In this document: positions 1 to 6,843 of the stretch, in pieces | How the letters are laid out: each line of letters starts with the position of its first letter | Numbering within the stretch: the stretch's first letter is position 1 | IMG/VR virus record: IMGVR_UViG_3300017917_001798 | Span: 1 to 64,000 of that record | Strand: one strand, 5' to 3' | Length of the DNA stretch: 64,000 nucleotides | DNA from: a virus | Made by a program: the position numbers and the translations under genes | Notes under the pieces: model-generated | What the model saw: only the letters and a program-made list of their open reading frames with translations | The model's database searches: none | Told to the model about the DNA's origin: nothing

Positions 1-204
1 TACGTTAGTGCCGGAAGCTATATTAATGCTAGTATGACTGCAGGAACAGGAGCAACAACGGCTGAAGCATATTTATCTATAGTTGATAATGGTACTAACA
101 TATATAATAATACCGCAACAGGATACCCTTTGGTTTTCCTTAGTTATGGACCATACTATCCAAGTGGAAATGGATCTATAGATGGAACAGCATATCAATA
201 TTAG
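1..204 (+). CDS. C-terminal end of a structural-type protein (5' end outside the window)
   Basis: The frame is open from the first base and stops at 202-204, giving 67 residues. The segment is rich in Gly, Ser, Thr, Asn, Tyr and Ala, has almost no charge and ends in Tyr-Gln-Tyr. Such composition is common in phage head decoration, fibre and appendage proteins. It is followed by a promoter-like site and a run of small virion-type genes, which supports a structural role. The family cannot be named from this fragment. Confidence 0.6.
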   Translation, partial: YVSAGSYINASMTAGTGATTAEAYLSIVDNGTNIYNNTATGYPLVFLSYGPYYPSGNGSIDGTAYQY

Positions 205-223
205 TTTTTTAATGCTTTCTATA

Positions 224-230
224 TATTTAT
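224..230 (+). promoter_or_regulatory. Candidate phage late promoter (TATTTAT)
   Basis: The core TATTTAT sits in the short gap before the gene at 250, with 19 bases between motif and start codon. The same core recurs in the leaders of the sheath, tube, chaperone, tape-measure and other genes, usually 15-45 bases ahead of ATG. It is the reverse complement of part of the T4 late promoter TATAAATA. The promoter role is inferred; AT-rich DNA yields this 7-mer often by chance. Confidence 0.4.
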
Positions 231-249
231 ATACAAATAAATAAAAAAC

Positions 250-558
250 ATGAAAACAATTCAACCAATATCAATTTGGATTAATGGTTCAGTAAAGCAA
301 GCAAAAATATTAAATGCGTATGGTACTAATGTAATTTTAGGTACTAGCGCTACGTTTTATTATTCTCTATCAGCTGAAACAAATGAAGGGGTAGTTGGAG
401 AACGATTAGTGCAAGGTAATTTAGACATGACAGGCCAAGACTATCAAAACTGGAATAATGATGATGTAGCTTGGGATTTTGTTGCTGAACAATTAAATCT
501 TACAATTACTGGAGATTATGTACCACCAGCTCCTGTAACAGGATCAATATCTCAATAA
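250..558 (+). CDS. Small virion-type protein of unknown function
   Basis: 102 residues, beginning with a beta-strand-like stretch (residues 2-14, alternating hydrophobic and polar) and ending in a Pro/Gly/Ser tail. There is no transmembrane segment and no cysteine. It follows a structural protein and precedes the sheath region, so a head-completion, neck or tail accessory role is plausible. No family is recognised. Confidence 0.6.
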   Translation: MKTIQPISIWINGSVKQAKILNAYGTNVILGTSATFYYSLSAETNEGVVGERLVQGNLDMTGQDYQNWNNDDVAWDFVAEQLNLTITGDYVPPAPVTGSISQ

Positions 559-624
559 AAATAAATTTGGATATCTAAATAGCTTATTGTATATTATATT
601 TTTAAAACCAAACTAAAAACAAAT

Positions 625-873
625 ATGTTATTCGTAATTGCAATCTTAGTAGCAGCAGTAGCGACTGTTGTAATACTACAAAAATCAAAAGTTAACGGAA
701 CAACAACTGAAAATGAAATTGATGTTGATGAACCAACAATTGAACAACCAACAGTTGAAGAAGTAAAGCCTGTGGTTGAAGTTAAAGTAAAGCCCGTAGC
801 TGAACCTAAAGCTAAAGCTCCTAAAACACAAGCTGCTCCTAAACCAAAGCAAACTGCTAAAAAGAAAAAATAA
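625..873 (+). CDS. Short membrane-anchored protein with Pro/Glu/Lys-rich tail
   Basis: 82 residues. Residues 1-18 form one hydrophobic helix (LFVIAILVAAVATVVIL) with no signal-peptidase site that I can see. The rest is low-complexity: first acidic and rich in Glu-Pro-Thr-Val, then Lys-Pro-Ala repeats ending in four lysines. This layout fits a single-pass inner-membrane protein with a disordered tail, as in some spanins or TonB-like linkers, but nothing identifies a function. It ends 3 bases before the next gene. Confidence 0.55.
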   Translation: MLFVIAILVAAVATVVILQKSKVNGTTTENEIDVDEPTIEQPTVEEVKPVVEVKVKPVAEPKAKAPKTQAAPKPKQTAKKKK

Positions 874-876
874 TAA

Positions 877-1353
877 ATGAAAAAAGTTACATTAACACTT
901 AAAGATGTTTTAGAATTAGACGTTGAACTAACAGGATTAATTAACCAACAAACTGGTGAAGTTATTGTTGAAGGTTTACTATCTAAAGAATTAGATCTTG
1001 TGATAAAATATCATTTAGAGAAAGTAGCAAAACAAACAGCAGAACAAAAACAACACGTAGAAAAATTGCGTGAAAACTTAATTAAATTATACGGTCAAAA
1101 AGAAGAAAATGACGGGTGGTCTTTACCAATATACATCAACGAAGTAAAAGATGAAGATGGAAGAATAACTTCGGCTGAAATGAACCCATCATACATTAAA
1201 TTTCAGGAAGATTTCTCTAAACTATTAAATGAAACCGTTGATATTTATGTTAAGGCATTAACTATAGATGAAGTACTTAGTGGTGTAAAATCAAAATCAT
1301 ACCCTAAAGTATTATTCTCATTATTAGAGGAAGATAGCAAAGATAATGCTTAA
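877..1353 (+). CDS. Hypothetical protein, helical middle region
   Basis: 158 residues. The N-terminus has the beta pattern KVTLTLKDVLELDVEL, followed by a charged helical stretch (about residues 48-75) and a segment around DGWSLPIYINEV. No motif is recognised. It overlaps the next gene by 8 bases, so the two are probably translated together. Its position ahead of the sheath suggests a neck or tail-assembly role, which is inference only. Confidence 0.6.
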   Translation: MKKVTLTLKDVLELDVELTGLINQQTGEVIVEGLLSKELDLVIKYHLEKVAKQTAEQKQHVEKLRENLIKLYGQKEENDGWSLPIYINEVKDEDGRITSAEMNPSYIKFQEDFSKLLNETVDIYVKALTIDEVLSGVKSKSYPKVLFSLLEEDSKDNA

Positions 1354-1579
1354 GATAACTGAAATTGTTAAAGCATGGGTTGCTGCATCTAATCCAACAC
1401 CTGAACAACAAGCACTAGCGGAATATCGCGCTAGTGTTTGTGATTCGTGTGAACATAAAGCCTATGCTAAACACATAGATTTATATTACTGTAATTCATG
1501 TGGATGTCCACTTGACACTAAAATATTTAGTCCTCTTTCAGGACCTCAAGCTTGTCCATTAGCTAAATGGAAAAAATAA
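1346..1579 (+). CDS. Small zinc-ribbon protein
   Basis: 77 residues with a Cys cluster from about residue 29: VCDSC, then YCNSCGC, then a final CPL. The paired CxxC motifs suggest a structural zinc ribbon, followed by a Pro-Leu-Ala-Lys-Trp tail. Small proteins of this shape are frequent among T4-like phage tail genes, but I know no assigned function. The start overlaps the end of the preceding gene by 8 bases. Confidence 0.65.
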   Translation: MLKITEIVKAWVAASNPTPEQQALAEYRASVCDSCEHKAYAKHIDLYYCNSCGCPLDTKIFSPLSGPQACPLAKWKK

Positions 1580-1586
1580 CAACGTT

Positions 1587-1856
1587 ATGGCAAAATTAAC
1601 ACAAGAAGAAATACAATCAATCCAAGACCTTCAAGCCCGTTATAATCAAACAATATTTGAAATAGGTGCTGCTGAAGCTCAACTTATCGTTTTTCAAGAA
1701 CAAATGAACAAACTTAATGAAGATAAGAAAAATTTAGTATCTGATCTTAAATCAATTGAACAAAAAGAATCAGAATTAGTTAAATCACTTCAGGAAAAGT
1801 ACGGTCAGGGTAACATAGACATACAAACAGGAGAAATAACACCTATCACACAATAA
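1587..1856 (+). CDS. Coiled-coil protein
   Basis: 89 residues, mostly one long heptad-like helix (about residues 5-72) rich in Glu, Gln, Lys and Leu with no Pro or Gly in the core, then a short tail ending in Pro-Ile-Thr-Gln. It has no cysteine or membrane segment. A role as an assembly scaffold or chaperone for a tail component fits its place just ahead of the sheath gene, but this is a guess. Confidence 0.6.
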   Translation: MAKLTQEEIQSIQDLQARYNQTIFEIGAAEAQLIVFQEQMNKLNEDKKNLVSDLKSIEQKESELVKSLQEKYGQGNIDIQTGEITPITQ

Positions 1857-1880
1857 CCCGCGTTTTATAATTGTTTTTGA

Positions 1881-1887
1881 TATTTAT
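1881..1887 (+). promoter_or_regulatory. Candidate late promoter of the tail sheath gene
   Basis: TATTTAT lies in the 74-base gap before the sheath gene, 43 bases ahead of its ATG. Sheath is made in large amounts, so a dedicated late promoter here is expected. Confidence 0.45.
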
Positions 1888-1930
1888 TGTTAGGTTAATC
1901 CTAATTAAATTTCAAAAACAATAATATAAA

Positions 1931-3655
1931 ATGGCAGAAAAGATTTTATCTCCTGGCGTATTCCAAAATGAATCTGACCAATCGTTAGTTCAAAGAGGTA
2001 TACAAGGTACAGCGACAGCTATAGTTGGTCCTACAGTAATGGGTCAACCATTAGTTCCTACCTATGTTACTTCTTATAGTGAGTATGTATCACAATTCGG
2101 AGAAACATTTAAAAGTGGTAGCTACTACTACGAATACTTTACGTCACAAGCGGCAAAAGAATTCTTCCAAAACGGAGGACAAACATTATTAGTAACAAGA
2201 ATTATTAGTGGATCAGCTAATGTTAGTACTTATGCTAGCGCTACTGTACCTGCTATAATGAACGCTACTTCAGCATCATTCCAACTTGAAACAATAGCTT
2301 GGGGTGATCAAATGAACAACACTTCTAGTATGGTTAGCGGAGCATTAGCAAGCGGTAGTGGAATGAATGTTCGTTGGGAAATTACAAGTGTAAATACAGG
2401 AAGTGGTACATTTAACTTAGCAATTCGTGCTGGTAATGACAATACTGCTCAACCTAATTATATTGAATCTTGGCCTAATTTATCATTAGATCCAGCTCAA
2501 CCTAACTATATTGCTCGTGTAATTGGTGATCTTAAACCAGTTTACAGATTAGATACTGATAGTGTTCCGTATATTGAATATACTGGTTCTTACGCTAATG
2601 CTTCTCAATATGTACGTGTTAAATCCGTAACAATTCCTCAAGTAGACTCAATCGACAACAACGGTGCTTATAAAGCAACACAATACAGTGGTAGCTTACC
2701 AGCTGTAGGAAGTGGATCATACGGTGGTTCATTTGCAGGTGGTGTTGCTGCTACAACAACTGTTCAATTTATGAACGAAAATATCACAACAACCAATATT
2801 CAAGGATTTGGTGTTGATGATTATAAAGCTGCTTTCACTTTATTAAAAAATAAAGACGAATATAAATTTAACGTATTATTAGCTCCTGGTGTTACATTAA
2901 ATAATGGTGCCGTTTCATCTATGATTTCTACATGTGAAGATAGAGGAGATGCTATTGCAGCAATAGATAATGATGTTTTTGGTAAGACAGTAACAACAGC
3001 AGCAGCTAATGCAGCTGGTCAATCAAGCAACTACGCTGGAACATATTGGCCTTGGGTTCAATTATACAGTTCAGGTTTAGGTAAAGCTATTTGGGCTCCT
3101 GCTTCAACAGTAATAGGTGGTGTTTATGCATTCAACGATCAAGTAGCAGCAAGTTGGTTCGCTCCCGCTGGTTTAAATCGTGGTGGTGTTCCTTCAGTAT
3201 TAAAAGCTGAACGTAAATTATCTCAAACAGATCGTGATACTTTATATAATGCAAACGTTAACCCATTAGCTACATTCCCTGGTGAAGGTGTTGTAGTATA
3301 TGGTCAGAAAACATTACAGAAGAAAGCTACAGCATTAGATAGAATTAATGTTCGTCGTTTATTAATAGCATTAAAAGACTATATCGGTCAAGTATCTAAT
3401 AACTTAGTATTTGAACAAAATACAAACGTTACTCGTAATAGATTCTTAGCTCAAGTTAATCCATACTTAGAATCAGTAGTACAACGTCAAGGATTGTATG
3501 CTTTCAAAGTAGTAATGGATGAAACAAACAATACAGCTGATGTGATCGATAGAAACCAATTAGTAGGTCAAATATATATTCAACCAACTAAAACTGCTGA
3601 ATTTATTATATTAAACTATAACATATTACCAACTGGTGCTACATTCCCTGCATAA
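1931..3655 (+). CDS. Contractile tail sheath protein (T4 gp18-like)
   Basis: 574 residues. The N-terminus (LSPGVFQNESDQS) and the nearby pattern with TATAIVGPTVMG and QFGETF are typical of the myovirus sheath family, where the first segment binds the tube and neighbouring subunits. The C-terminal part, with NRFLAQVNPYLESV and a final beta strand AEFIILNYNI, matches the conserved core that donates strands in the sheath lattice. The middle is Ser/Gly/Ala-rich and probably forms the variable outer domains. A tail-tube gene follows directly, the usual order. The protein drives contraction during DNA delivery. Confidence 0.93.
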   Translation: MAEKILSPGVFQNESDQSLVQRGIQGTATAIVGPTVMGQPLVPTYVTSYSEYVSQFGETFKSGSYYYEYFTSQAAKEFFQNGGQTLLVTRIISGSANVSTYASATVPAIMNATSASFQLETIAWGDQMNNTSSMVSGALASGSGMNVRWEITSVNTGSGTFNLAIRAGNDNTAQPNYIESWPNLSLDPAQPNYIARVIGDLKPVYRLDTDSVPYIEYTGSYANASQYVRVKSVTIPQVDSIDNNGAYKATQYSGSLPAVGSGSYGGSFAGGVAATTTVQFMNENITTTNIQGFGVDDYKAAFTLLKNKDEYKFNVLLAPGVTLNNGAVSSMISTCEDRGDAIAAIDNDVFGKTVTTAAANAAGQSSNYAGTYWPWVQLYSSGLGKAIWAPASTVIGGVYAFNDQVAASWFAPAGLNRGGVPSVLKAERKLSQTDRDTLYNANVNPLATFPGEGVVVYGQKTLQKKATALDRINVRRLLIALKDYIGQVSNNLVFEQNTNVTRNRFLAQVNPYLESVVQRQGLYAFKVVMDETNNTADVIDRNQLVGQIYIQPTKTAEFIILNYNILPTGATFPA

Positions 3656-3672
3656 GGGGATGTGGTTCCTAA

Positions 3673-3679
3673 TATTTAT
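3673..3679 (+). promoter_or_regulatory. Candidate late promoter of the tail tube gene
   Basis: TATTTAT in the 50-base gap between sheath and tube, 26 bases before the tube ATG. A separate promoter would allow tube and sheath to be made at different levels. Confidence 0.45.
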
Positions 3680-3705
3680 TAATAGCAATTAAAAATTAAA
3701 ATAAA

Positions 3706-4191
3706 ATGGCAGTATTAGATGCAAATGAAATTATGTTTACGGCTTTTGAACCAAAAGTTCAGAATCGTTTCATAATGTATATAGATGGTATCCCAGCATA
3801 CCTAATCAAAAGTGCAACAGCACCTGGATTTGAAGCTGGAGAAATCATATTAGATCACATCAACGTTTACCGTAAAGTAAAAGGTAAAGTTAGATGGAAT
3901 GACATGACTTTAGGATTATACGATCCTGTAACACCAAGCGGTGCTCAAGCAGTAATGGAATGGGCTCGTTTAGCACACGAATCAGTAACAGGCCGTGATG
4001 GTTATTCTGATTTTTACAAGAAAGATTTAACATTAGATATATTAGGTCCTGTAGGTGATGTAGTAGGTGAATGGATTGTTAAAGGAGCTTATGTAAAAAC
4101 GGCTACTTTTGGAGATTATGATTGGGCAAGTGATGCAGCTATTAACTTAAGTGTAACAATCGCTATGGATTATTGCGTCCTCAATTTTTAG
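3706..4191 (+). CDS. Tail tube protein (T4 gp19-like)
   Basis: 161 residues, the usual size for gp19. Features of the family include an N-terminal segment running into QNRFIMYIDGIPAYLIKS, the central HINVYRKVKGKVRWNDMTL segment, and a C-terminal strand ending in AMDYCVLNF. It forms the inner tube through which DNA passes. It follows the sheath gene and is closed by a strong hairpin terminator at 4230-4265. Confidence 0.92.
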   Translation: MAVLDANEIMFTAFEPKVQNRFIMYIDGIPAYLIKSATAPGFEAGEIILDHINVYRKVKGKVRWNDMTLGLYDPVTPSGAQAVMEWARLAHESVTGRDGYSDFYKKDLTLDILGPVGDVVGEWIVKGAYVKTATFGDYDWASDAAINLSVTIAMDYCVLNF

Positions 4192-4229
4192 ACTTAATTA
4201 AGAAAATAGCGATCCAAGTCGCATCTTTT

Positions 4230-4269
4230 AACCCTCTCGTATATTTATCGGTATACAAGAGGGTTTCTT
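4230..4269 (+). terminator. Hairpin terminator after the tube gene, with a TATTTAT site in its loop
   Basis: AACCCTCT (4230-4237) pairs with AGAGGGTT (4258-4265). An inner GTATA/TATAC pairing lengthens the stem, and TTTCTTT follows. The loop contains TATTTAT at 4242-4248, 22 bases before the next start codon, so the element may end tail transcription and also start transcription of the endonuclease gene. Confidence 0.7.
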
Positions 4270-4270
4270 T

Positions 4271-5050
4271 ATGCTTAAGAAAGATAAAATAATACAAGAT
4301 AAATACAATGGTATTCATCCAACATGTCAATGTGGGTGTGGTCAACAAACTCGTTATGAAGCTAAATTAAAAGATTATTGTAAATGGATAAGTGGACACC
4401 AATCGCGTGTAGCTGGTCATTTTGGTGACCCCAAATCTAAAAAACGTGTAAATGCTATTATAAGTACCCGTAAAGCTAAGTTCGCTTCAGGTGAGTATGA
4501 TCACATATTAGATAAAGTATCGCAGAATCGATCTGAAGAAACCAAACAAAAAATCAGTGAAGGTGGTACAGGTGTGTCTCGTCCTAAAGCTGATGGGTTT
4601 GGAATTGGAAGAATACATAGTCAGGCTACTAAAGATAAAATGAGTAAAACCGCTATCAAAAATATATTAAAAGATGGTAAAAATAGACGTTCTAAATTAG
4701 AATATTTTTTTGAAGGAATATTAGTGTCTTTAAATATAGATTATACTCATTCGTATTATGTAGAAAGTATAAATAAAATATATGATTTTTACCTTCCTAA
4801 ATATAATATACTGATTGAGGTAGACGGAGATTTCTGGCATTGTAATCCTCAAGAATATGATGTACCTTTATGTAAAACCCAACACATTAATATAGAAAAC
4901 GACAAATTCAAATCACAATGGGCGGTAGATAATGGCTACAAACTATTACGTTTTTGGGAAAACGACATAAATAATAACATCAAACAAGTTAAACAAATAT
5001 TATTAAATGAAACAACCATCCAACAAAGAAGTAGTAAAACGTCTTTATAA
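4271..5050 (+). CDS. Vsr-like (EDxHD) homing endonuclease with NUMOD3-type repeats
   Basis: 259 residues. The N-terminus has a compact zinc-finger-like cluster (CQCGCGQQT). Residues about 95-125 hold two NUMOD3-like DNA-binding repeats (SEETKQKISEGG and SQATKDKMSKTA). The C-terminal domain has the Vsr/EDxHD nuclease pattern: SKLEYFFEG, then YDFYLPKYNILIEVDGDFWH, then a late LLRFWENDI. Phage enzymes of this class, such as I-Bth0305I, cut conserved genes of related phages and spread by repair. It lies between tube and chaperone genes, and its last 44 bases overlap the start of the next gene in another frame. Confidence 0.82.
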   Translation: MLKKDKIIQDKYNGIHPTCQCGCGQQTRYEAKLKDYCKWISGHQSRVAGHFGDPKSKKRVNAIISTRKAKFASGEYDHILDKVSQNRSEETKQKISEGGTGVSRPKADGFGIGRIHSQATKDKMSKTAIKNILKDGKNRRSKLEYFFEGILVSLNIDYTHSYYVESINKIYDFYLPKYNILIEVDGDFWHCNPQEYDVPLCKTQHINIENDKFKSQWAVDNGYKLLRFWENDINNNIKQVKQILLNETTIQQRSSKTSL

Positions 5051-5681
5051 TGAGTATAAAGAACAATATTTAAATGAAATATACGATACTCCATTAAAAT
5101 ATGATAAAGAATCTAATACAAAATATATAGTATATGATAAAGAAGGAAATGAATTAGCTTATTTTCTTTTTAGATTTATGTATGACCTTGATAAGTCTCC
5201 TGTAAATTATAAAAAATATAAATTAGACAGATATTGGGATGTAAGTTGGTATTGGGTCGACAACTTACATAAAGAACACAAAAATGCTCAAAATTTTATT
5301 AGAGTTACATCAACTGCTTTTAAAATTGTAGATGATTTTATAACATCTAGTGGTTTTCCTTTATTATTAGGATTTGGAGGTTTAACAAAACAACATGAAA
5401 CAATATACTCAGATGATCGTTTTATAGAAAGATGGAAAGTACTATTTGGGGAAAGATATAAAATAAAATATCAAAACGATAAATTATGGATTATAAACAA
5501 AACAATAACGGTAGATGAAACTAAAATATCAAAAATAGCGGAAATATATGAATTGTCTAACTCAGAAGCATATAGAAAAGAACTATTTCCAACAAAACGC
5601 GACGTTAAAGGTATATCACGTCATGACATGATTAAAGAACAAATTAAAAGAATTATATTAAAACAATTATATTTTAAATAA
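5007..5681 (+). CDS. Hypothetical protein downstream of the homing endonuclease
   Basis: 224 residues, rich in Lys, Tyr, Asp and Glu. A central block around YWDVSWYWVDNLHKEHKNAQ leads into a hydrophobic segment FPLLLGFGGLTKQHE, and the C-terminus is basic and helical (MIKEQIKRIILKQL). No family is recognised; the middle superficially recalls an acyltransferase-like fold, but I see no motif. The start overlaps the endonuclease 3' end by 44 bases, so it may belong to the same mobile cassette or be a resident gene whose 5' end was rebuilt on insertion. Confidence 0.6.
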   Translation: MKQPSNKEVVKRLYNEYKEQYLNEIYDTPLKYDKESNTKYIVYDKEGNELAYFLFRFMYDLDKSPVNYKKYKLDRYWDVSWYWVDNLHKEHKNAQNFIRVTSTAFKIVDDFITSSGFPLLLGFGGLTKQHETIYSDDRFIERWKVLFGERYKIKYQNDKLWIINKTITVDETKISKIAEIYELSNSEAYRKELFPTKRDVKGISRHDMIKEQIKRIILKQLYFK

Positions 5682-5686
5682 TGTAA

Positions 5687-5693
5687 TATTTAT
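5687..5693 (+). promoter_or_regulatory. TATTTAT site upstream of a terminator
   Basis: TATTTAT at 5687-5693 has no convincing gene between it and the terminator at 5737-5765. If it is active, it would yield only a short RNA of about 60 bases. It may equally be a chance match in AT-rich DNA. Confidence 0.25.
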
Positions 5694-5736
5694 TGACAAA
5701 TGAATCGAAAAAAATCATTTATATTCTTATCTTCAG

Positions 5737-5765
5737 GTGTCTGCTTTCGCAGGCACTTTTTTTTT
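5737..5765 (+). terminator. Rho-independent terminator
   Basis: GTGTCTGC, a TTTC loop, then GCAGGCAC form an 8-pair stem with one G-T pair, followed by nine T residues. It separates the endonuclease cassette from the tail-chaperone operon. Confidence 0.88.
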
Positions 5766-5770
5766 GCATA

Positions 5771-5777
5771 TATTTAT
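5771..5777 (+). promoter_or_regulatory. Candidate late promoter of the tail-chaperone/tape-measure unit
   Basis: TATTTAT directly after the terminator T-run and 22 bases before the ATG at 5800. A terminator followed at once by a promoter marks a transcription-unit boundary. Confidence 0.5.
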
Positions 5778-5799
5778 ATATACACAAATAAAATAGTTT

Positions 5800-6555
5800 A
5801 TGGCAGAATTAAAAATCCCAACAGAAACCGTTACTTTACCTTCAAAAGGATTAATGTATCCCGAAACATCACCTCTATCTAAAGGTGAAATTGAAATGTG
5901 CTACATGACAGCAAAACATGAAGACATTCTTACTAATGTTAACTACATTAATCAAGGCGTGGTAATTGACAAATTATTACAAGCACTAATTGTTACCCCT
6001 ATCAATTATGATGATTTAGTTGTAGGAGATAAAAACGCAATAATGATTGCGGCTCGTGTTTTAGGTTATGGTAAAGAATACAACTTCAATTACATCAGTA
6101 AAGGTAGAGAATTAAAAGCTACTGTAGATTTATCTAAATTAAAAGACAAAGAAATAGATGAATCGCTGTTTAAAAGAGGTGTAAATGAATTTACATTCAA
6201 TTTACCAAACACAGACAATGTAATTACATTTAAGTTATTAACACACGGCGATGAGAAAAAAATAGATGCTGAAATAAAGGGATTACAAAAAGTTAACCCA
6301 CTCCAATCAACAGATGTTACTACGCGTTTAAAACATATGATATTATCTGTTAATGGGGATAGAGAGGTAAAATCAGTCCGTGATTTTATAGATAACAACT
6401 TCCTAGCGCCAGATGCTAGAGCATTTAGAGAATACTATAGTAAAATATCACCAGATATTAATCTAAAATTTATTCCAGAAGACGATAGCTATGTAGGGGA
6501 GGGCATAGATATTCCTATATCTCTTAACTTTTTTTGGCCTGACGCCGGAATATAG
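5800..6555 (+). CDS. Baseplate hub/tail assembly chaperone, short form (T4 gp26-like)
   Basis: 251 residues. The opening ELKIPTETVTLPSKGLMYP is characteristic of the gp26-like baseplate family in T4-like phages and related tail chaperones. The remainder is a mixed alpha/beta domain with no membrane segment. It lies just ahead of the tape-measure gene, the position of tail-assembly chaperone G in other tailed phages. Its end overlaps an ATG-less frame at a run of seven T residues, which suggests that a longer frameshifted product is also made. Confidence 0.75.
   Translation: MAELKIPTETVTLPSKGLMYPETSPLSKGEIEMCYMTAKHEDILTNVNYINQGVVIDKLLQALIVTPINYDDLVVGDKNAIMIAARVLGYGKEYNFNYISKGRELKATVDLSKLKDKEIDESLFKRGVNEFTFNLPNTDNVITFKLLTHGDEKKIDAEIKGLQKVNPLQSTDVTTRLKHMILSVNGDREVKSVRDFIDNNFLAPDARAFREYYSKISPDINLKFIPEDDSYVGEGIDIPISLNFFWPDAGI
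6529..6535 (+). promoter_or_regulatory. Candidate programmed frameshift site (seven T residues)
   Basis: In the chaperone frame the codons read AAC TTT TTT TGG. Skipping one T (+1), or slipping back two, continues as GGC CTG ACG CCG into the open frame that runs to 6808. A -1 shift would reach TGA within three codons, so +1 or -2 is required. Confidence 0.5.
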
Positions 6556-6808
6556 ATTATCTGTATTTAGACAAATACACGAAATAGTATTTAATGGTCA
6601 GGGTGGGTATACATGGGATATTGTATATGAAATGCCTATTTGGTTGCGACGTTTTACTTTTGAAACTCTAAGAGAACATTATGAGAAACAAAAAGAGGAA
6701 ATGGATAAGCAACAAAATATGTTAAGAAATACAAATAACAAAGAATTATCACGACCAAATATTGCTCCTAAACAACCAACGTACACTGCAAAGGCGCCTA
6801 AAAAATAG
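6536..6808 (+). CDS. Frameshift extension of the chaperone (G-T type product)
   Basis: This frame encodes 90 residues, reading GLTPEYRLSVFRQIHEI and later YTWDIVYEMPIWLRRF, followed by a charged Gln/Lys/Asn tail. It has no usable start near its 5' end: the first ATG is at 6632, after the conserved-looking part. A +1 shift at 6529-6535 would give a fusion of about 335 residues. In tailed phages, G-T fusions made this way chaperone the tape measure, whose gene is next. Alternatively it could be a separate gp51-like gene with a non-ATG start. Confidence 0.65.
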   Translation, partial: GLTPEYRLSVFRQIHEIVFNGQGGYTWDIVYEMPIWLRRFTFETLREHYEKQKEEMDKQQNMLRNTNNKELSRPNIAPKQPTYTAKAPKK

Positions 6809-6816
6809 GCGCTTTT
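6791..6816 (+). terminator. Terminator overlapping the end of the chaperone extension
   Basis: GCGCCTA (6794-6800) and TAGGCGC (6806-6812) form a seven-pair stem with an all-A loop, extended by AAG/TTT pairs and followed by TTTT. The stop codon of the extension frame lies inside the stem. Confidence 0.75.
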
Positions 6817-6818
6817 AA

Positions 6819-6825
6819 TATTTAT
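6819..6825 (+). promoter_or_regulatory. Candidate late promoter of the tape-measure gene
   Basis: TATTTAT immediately after the terminator stem and T-run, 18 bases before the tape-measure ATG. Confidence 0.48.
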
Positions 6826-6843
6826 ACTATATAATAATGTAAT

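Noticed and set aside
5700-5882. 60-codon frame after the gene at 5007
   Set aside because: It runs through a strong terminator and overlaps the chaperone gene in another frame; composition is not protein-like.
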